Source of the DNA: Prolixibacteraceae bacterium
GTDB taxonomy: Bacteria > Bacteroidota > Bacteroidia > Bacteroidales > Prolixibacteraceae
NCBI GenBank assembly: GCA_017998095.1
Contig: JAGODU010000075.1
Location: 1-18,844, forward strand
Length of the DNA: 18,844 nucleotides
Direction: 5' to 3'
The notes under the pieces are model-generated. The model was not told where the DNA came from and made no database searches. It saw nothing but the letters and a program-made list of their open reading frames with translations. Made by a program: the position numbers and the translations under genes. Shown here one piece after another: positions 16,659 to 18,844 of the stretch. The first letter of the stretch is position 1; the number at the start of each line of letters is the position of its first letter.

Positions 16659-18524
16659 GTGTCTGACCTGATTCACCTTTTACCCGATTCTGTTGCTAAT
16701 CAGATTGCTGCCGGTGAAGTTATTCAAAGACCTGCTTCAGTAATTAAAGAGCTGGTTGAAAATTCTATTGATGCCGGAGCTTCAAAGATAACTGTTCACC
16801 TTAAAGATGCAGGACGAACTCTCATTCAGGTTACTGATGACGGGAAAGGAATGTCTCCGGTTGATGCAAGAATGTCGTTTGAACGCCATGCAACTTCTAA
16901 AATAAAAAACGCTTCTGATTTATTTGAAATAAGAACTATGGGTTTCAGGGGTGAAGCTCTGGCTTCTATTGCTTCTGTAGCTGATGTTGAACTCCGAACC
17001 AGAAGAGAAGATGATGAAATAGGTACTTTAATACATATTGCTGCTTCTGAGATCATTACTCAGGAAGCTGTCTCGTGCCAAAAAGGAACTACCTTCATGG
17101 TTAAGAATCTTTTTTTTAATGTTCCTGCCCGACGAAAGTTTTTAAAATCAAATACCACAGAACTCAAACACGTTATTACTGAAATCCAAAGAGTTGCTTT
17201 GGCTTCTCCTGAAATAGGATTTTCTGTTTTTCATAACGAAACTATATTGTACGAACTCCCCTCTTCAAATTTCCGGAAACGAATTGCAGGTATTTTTGGT
17301 ACCAATATGAACCAAAGCCTTATTCCTATAGATTCATCAACTTCTATTGCTGCCATATCCGGTTTTATAGGTCAACCCAAATTCGCACGCCGTACTTTTG
17401 GCGAACAATTTATGTTTGTCAACGGAAGATATATGAAACACCCTTTTTTTCATAAAGGAATTATTCAGGCATATGAAAAAATACTGCCTCCTGATATGAT
17501 CCCATCTTATTTCGTAAACTTTGAAGTAAATCCTTCTTCCATTGACATTAACATTCATCCTACCAAAACTGAAATTAAATTTGAAAATGAAAGTGCAATA
17601 TGGCAAATCCTCCATGCTTCTGTCCGTGAAGGATTAGGTAAATTCAATATTGTACCAAGTATAGATTTTGATCAGGATGGCAGTTTCGATATTCCTGTTC
17701 CCCTCGACTCAACACAAGGTCTTACTCCTCCAAAAATATCTTTCAATCCCAATTATAATCCTTTTCAGGAAAGAAGTTACAATAAGTCTATTAGCGGATT
17801 AATTAATTCAGAAGACAGTTTTAATCTTCAGGGAAATGAAAAAATATTCCCCTGTGATGACTTTACAAATGGTGAATTTCTTCAACATGATTTTCAGATT
17901 TCTAATGAATCATCAGTTCAAAAAACCTTCTATAGTGAATCTGATAATCCGGTAAAAGATAATTGCAGAAATTTTATAATTGTCAAAAACAAATACATAA
18001 TAACTCCTGTTAAATCAGGATTGATGATTATTGACCAAAAAAGGGCTCATCAAAGAATTTTATATGAACATTTCATGGAAGTTCTTGAAAATCACGAGGG
18101 TGTTTGTCAACAACTGTTGTTTCCACAAACATTTGAAACAAATGCTTCTGATGCCGTTGTTTTGAAATCAATGCTTGATGATTTAAATTACTTAGGATTT
18201 GATTTGAGGGAATTTGGTAATGAAACATTTATAATCAATGGAATCCCCGGAATACTGGGCAACTCAAATCCAAAAGAAGTAATTGAAATGTTCCTTGAAG
18301 AATATAAAAGTTCAGGATCAGACATTAGAGAAAGTGCTAAAGAACAGCTATCAGCTTCTCTTGCTATTGCTTCTTCTGTCGATCAGAACCATCAGCTGTC
18401 TGTTGAAGAAGCAGGATATCTGATTGATAAACTTTTTTCATGTGAAACTCCCAATTATTCTCCCCAGGGGAAAATAATTGTCGAATTTATAAGAATGGAT
18501 GAGATAGAGAAAAAAATGAAATAG
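16659..18524 (+). CDS. mutL: DNA mismatch repair protein MutL (GTG start)
   Basis: MutL couples mismatch recognition by MutS to strand removal. I place the start at GTG 16659 because it gives MSDLIHLLPDSVANQIAAGEVIQRP, the family's normal N-terminus; an ATG at 16620 in this frame would add 13 residues inside the preceding gene. The GHKL ATPase is intact: Glu31 and Asn35 (KELVENSIDAGA), Asp60 (DDGKGM), MGFRGEALASI (94-104) and FFNVPARRKFLKS (152-164). The C-terminal dimerisation domain has DQKRAHQRILYE at 459-470 where endonuclease-type MutL has DQHA(x)2E(x)4E, so the His, Ala and first Glu are replaced. The end, CETPNYSPQGKI, lacks the usual HGRP. At 621 residues length is normal. Nicking activity by this protein is therefore doubtful. 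Confidence 0.96.
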   Translation: MSDLIHLLPDSVANQIAAGEVIQRPASVIKELVENSIDAGASKITVHLKDAGRTLIQVTDDGKGMSPVDARMSFERHATSKIKNASDLFEIRTMGFRGEALASIASVADVELRTRREDDEIGTLIHIAASEIITQEAVSCQKGTTFMVKNLFFNVPARRKFLKSNTTELKHVITEIQRVALASPEIGFSVFHNETILYELPSSNFRKRIAGIFGTNMNQSLIPIDSSTSIAAISGFIGQPKFARRTFGEQFMFVNGRYMKHPFFHKGIIQAYEKILPPDMIPSYFVNFEVNPSSIDINIHPTKTEIKFENESAIWQILHASVREGLGKFNIVPSIDFDQDGSFDIPVPLDSTQGLTPPKISFNPNYNPFQERSYNKSISGLINSEDSFNLQGNEKIFPCDDFTNGEFLQHDFQISNESSVQKTFYSESDNPVKDNCRNFIIVKNKYIITPVKSGLMIIDQKRAHQRILYEHFMEVLENHEGVCQQLLFPQTFETNASDAVVLKSMLDDLNYLGFDLREFGNETFIINGIPGILGNSNPKEVIEMFLEEYKSSGSDIRESAKEQLSASLAIASSVDQNHQLSVEEAGYLIDKLFSCETPNYSPQGKIIVEFIRMDEIEKKMK

Positions 18525-18594
18525 TTGACATTGTGTCATATATATCAAAATGGCTCAATAATTGAATTAAAAATTAAAAAAAACTTAAAATATA

Positions 18595-18844
18595 ATGAAC
18601 TCAAATTTTCGTTCTCCTTTTGCACAAATGCCTCCAATAACAAAGAACCTGATAATTATTAATGTTATCATGCTTCTTGCTACTTATGTTATGCAGAAAA
18701 CAGGACTAGATTTAACCGATCGCCTGGCATTATATTATCTTCAATCAGATAATTTCAGATTTTACCAAATCATTTACCACATGTTTATGCATGGATGAAT
18801 AACACATTTGTTTGTCCGACTGTTCGCTTTATCGATTTTTGTTC
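18595..18844 (+). CDS. Rhomboid family intramembrane serine protease, N-terminal part, interrupted by TGA and cut by the window edge
   Basis: The frame starts at ATG 18595 and encodes a short tail, a first membrane helix (TKNLIIINVIMLLATYVM) and the luminal loop ending YQIIYHMFMHG, the conserved rhomboid segment before helix 2. A TGA at 18796-18798 then stops it after 67 residues. Reading through in the same frame gives ITHLF and FALSIF, as expected after HMFMHGG in a rhomboid, with GGA changed to TGA and the usual FNM replaced by VRL. The catalytic Ser and His would lie beyond the window. No frameshift is needed. The gene follows mutL by 70 bases. The stop may be a real mutation or a sequence error at the contig end. 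Confidence 0.7.

Noticed and set aside
18526..18538. TGACA-TTG-TGTCA inverted repeat after the mutL stop
   Set aside because: The stem is only 5 bp and no T-run follows, so it is too weak to call a terminator or operator.
18525..18546. TTGACA plus TATATA-like sequence as a sigma-70 promoter of the rhomboid gene
   Set aside because: The spacing is too short and the Bacteroidota housekeeping sigma factor uses TTG/TAnnTTTG, which is absent here.
18796..18798. TGA read as glycine (genetic code 25), since Gly is expected there
   Set aside because: Other genes in the window, such as porW and the glycosylase, end at TGA, the phylum uses the standard code, and neighbouring substitutions point to error or decay.

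Overview
The window is AT-rich DNA from a member of the Bacteroidota. Four things point there: two type IX secretion/gliding genes found only in that phylum (a PorW/SprE lipoprotein and PorX), a DUF2807 head-GIN lipoprotein, few ribosome binding sites of Shine-Dalgarno type, and several -7 elements of the form TAnnTTTG. A class or genus cannot be fixed from the sequence alone. Both ends cut through genes, so this looks like a contig or a slice of one.

Layout. At the left edge (1-504, minus) is the N-terminal part of an outer-membrane protein with an OMPLA/PagL-like His-x-Ser-Asn motif. Then, on the plus strand, come an APC-family amino acid permease (687-2129), the T9SS lipoprotein PorW/SprE (2272-6099), the T9SS response regulator PorX (6243-7805) and a mannose-1-phosphate guanylyltransferase (7932-9020). 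An 18-bp perfect hairpin at 9022-9064 separates these from a minus-strand block. In transcription order that block is yifB, uraA and a 3-methyladenine DNA glycosylase (16152 down to 12787, gaps of 3 and 6 bases), then an S41 C-terminal-processing protease, a DUF2807 lipoprotein and malate dehydrogenase, the last three with gaps of about 120-135 bases. Diverging from yifB, on the plus strand, are a small tail-anchored protein (16361-16651), mutL (GTG start at 16659) and a rhomboid protease that is broken by a stop codon close to the right edge.

How the genes relate. PorW and PorX belong to the same machine: PorW is an outer-membrane/periplasmic lipoprotein of the T9SS, and PorX is its cytoplasmic regulator with a REC domain and a PglZ phosphatase-like domain. 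GDP-mannose from ManC feeds surface glycans; a link to the T9SS is possible but not shown. DNA repair is represented twice, by the glycosylase and by MutL. The rest is transport, central metabolism and envelope proteolysis.

No RNA gene, insertion sequence, CRISPR array or phage gene is visible. No stretch longer than 300 bases lacks a gene; the longest gaps are 16153-16360 and 505-686. I see no clear undescribed multi-gene system. The points most worth following are the triplicated C-terminal module of PorW next to porX, the outer-membrane esterase-like fragment, the degenerate MutL endonuclease motif and the disrupted rhomboid end.
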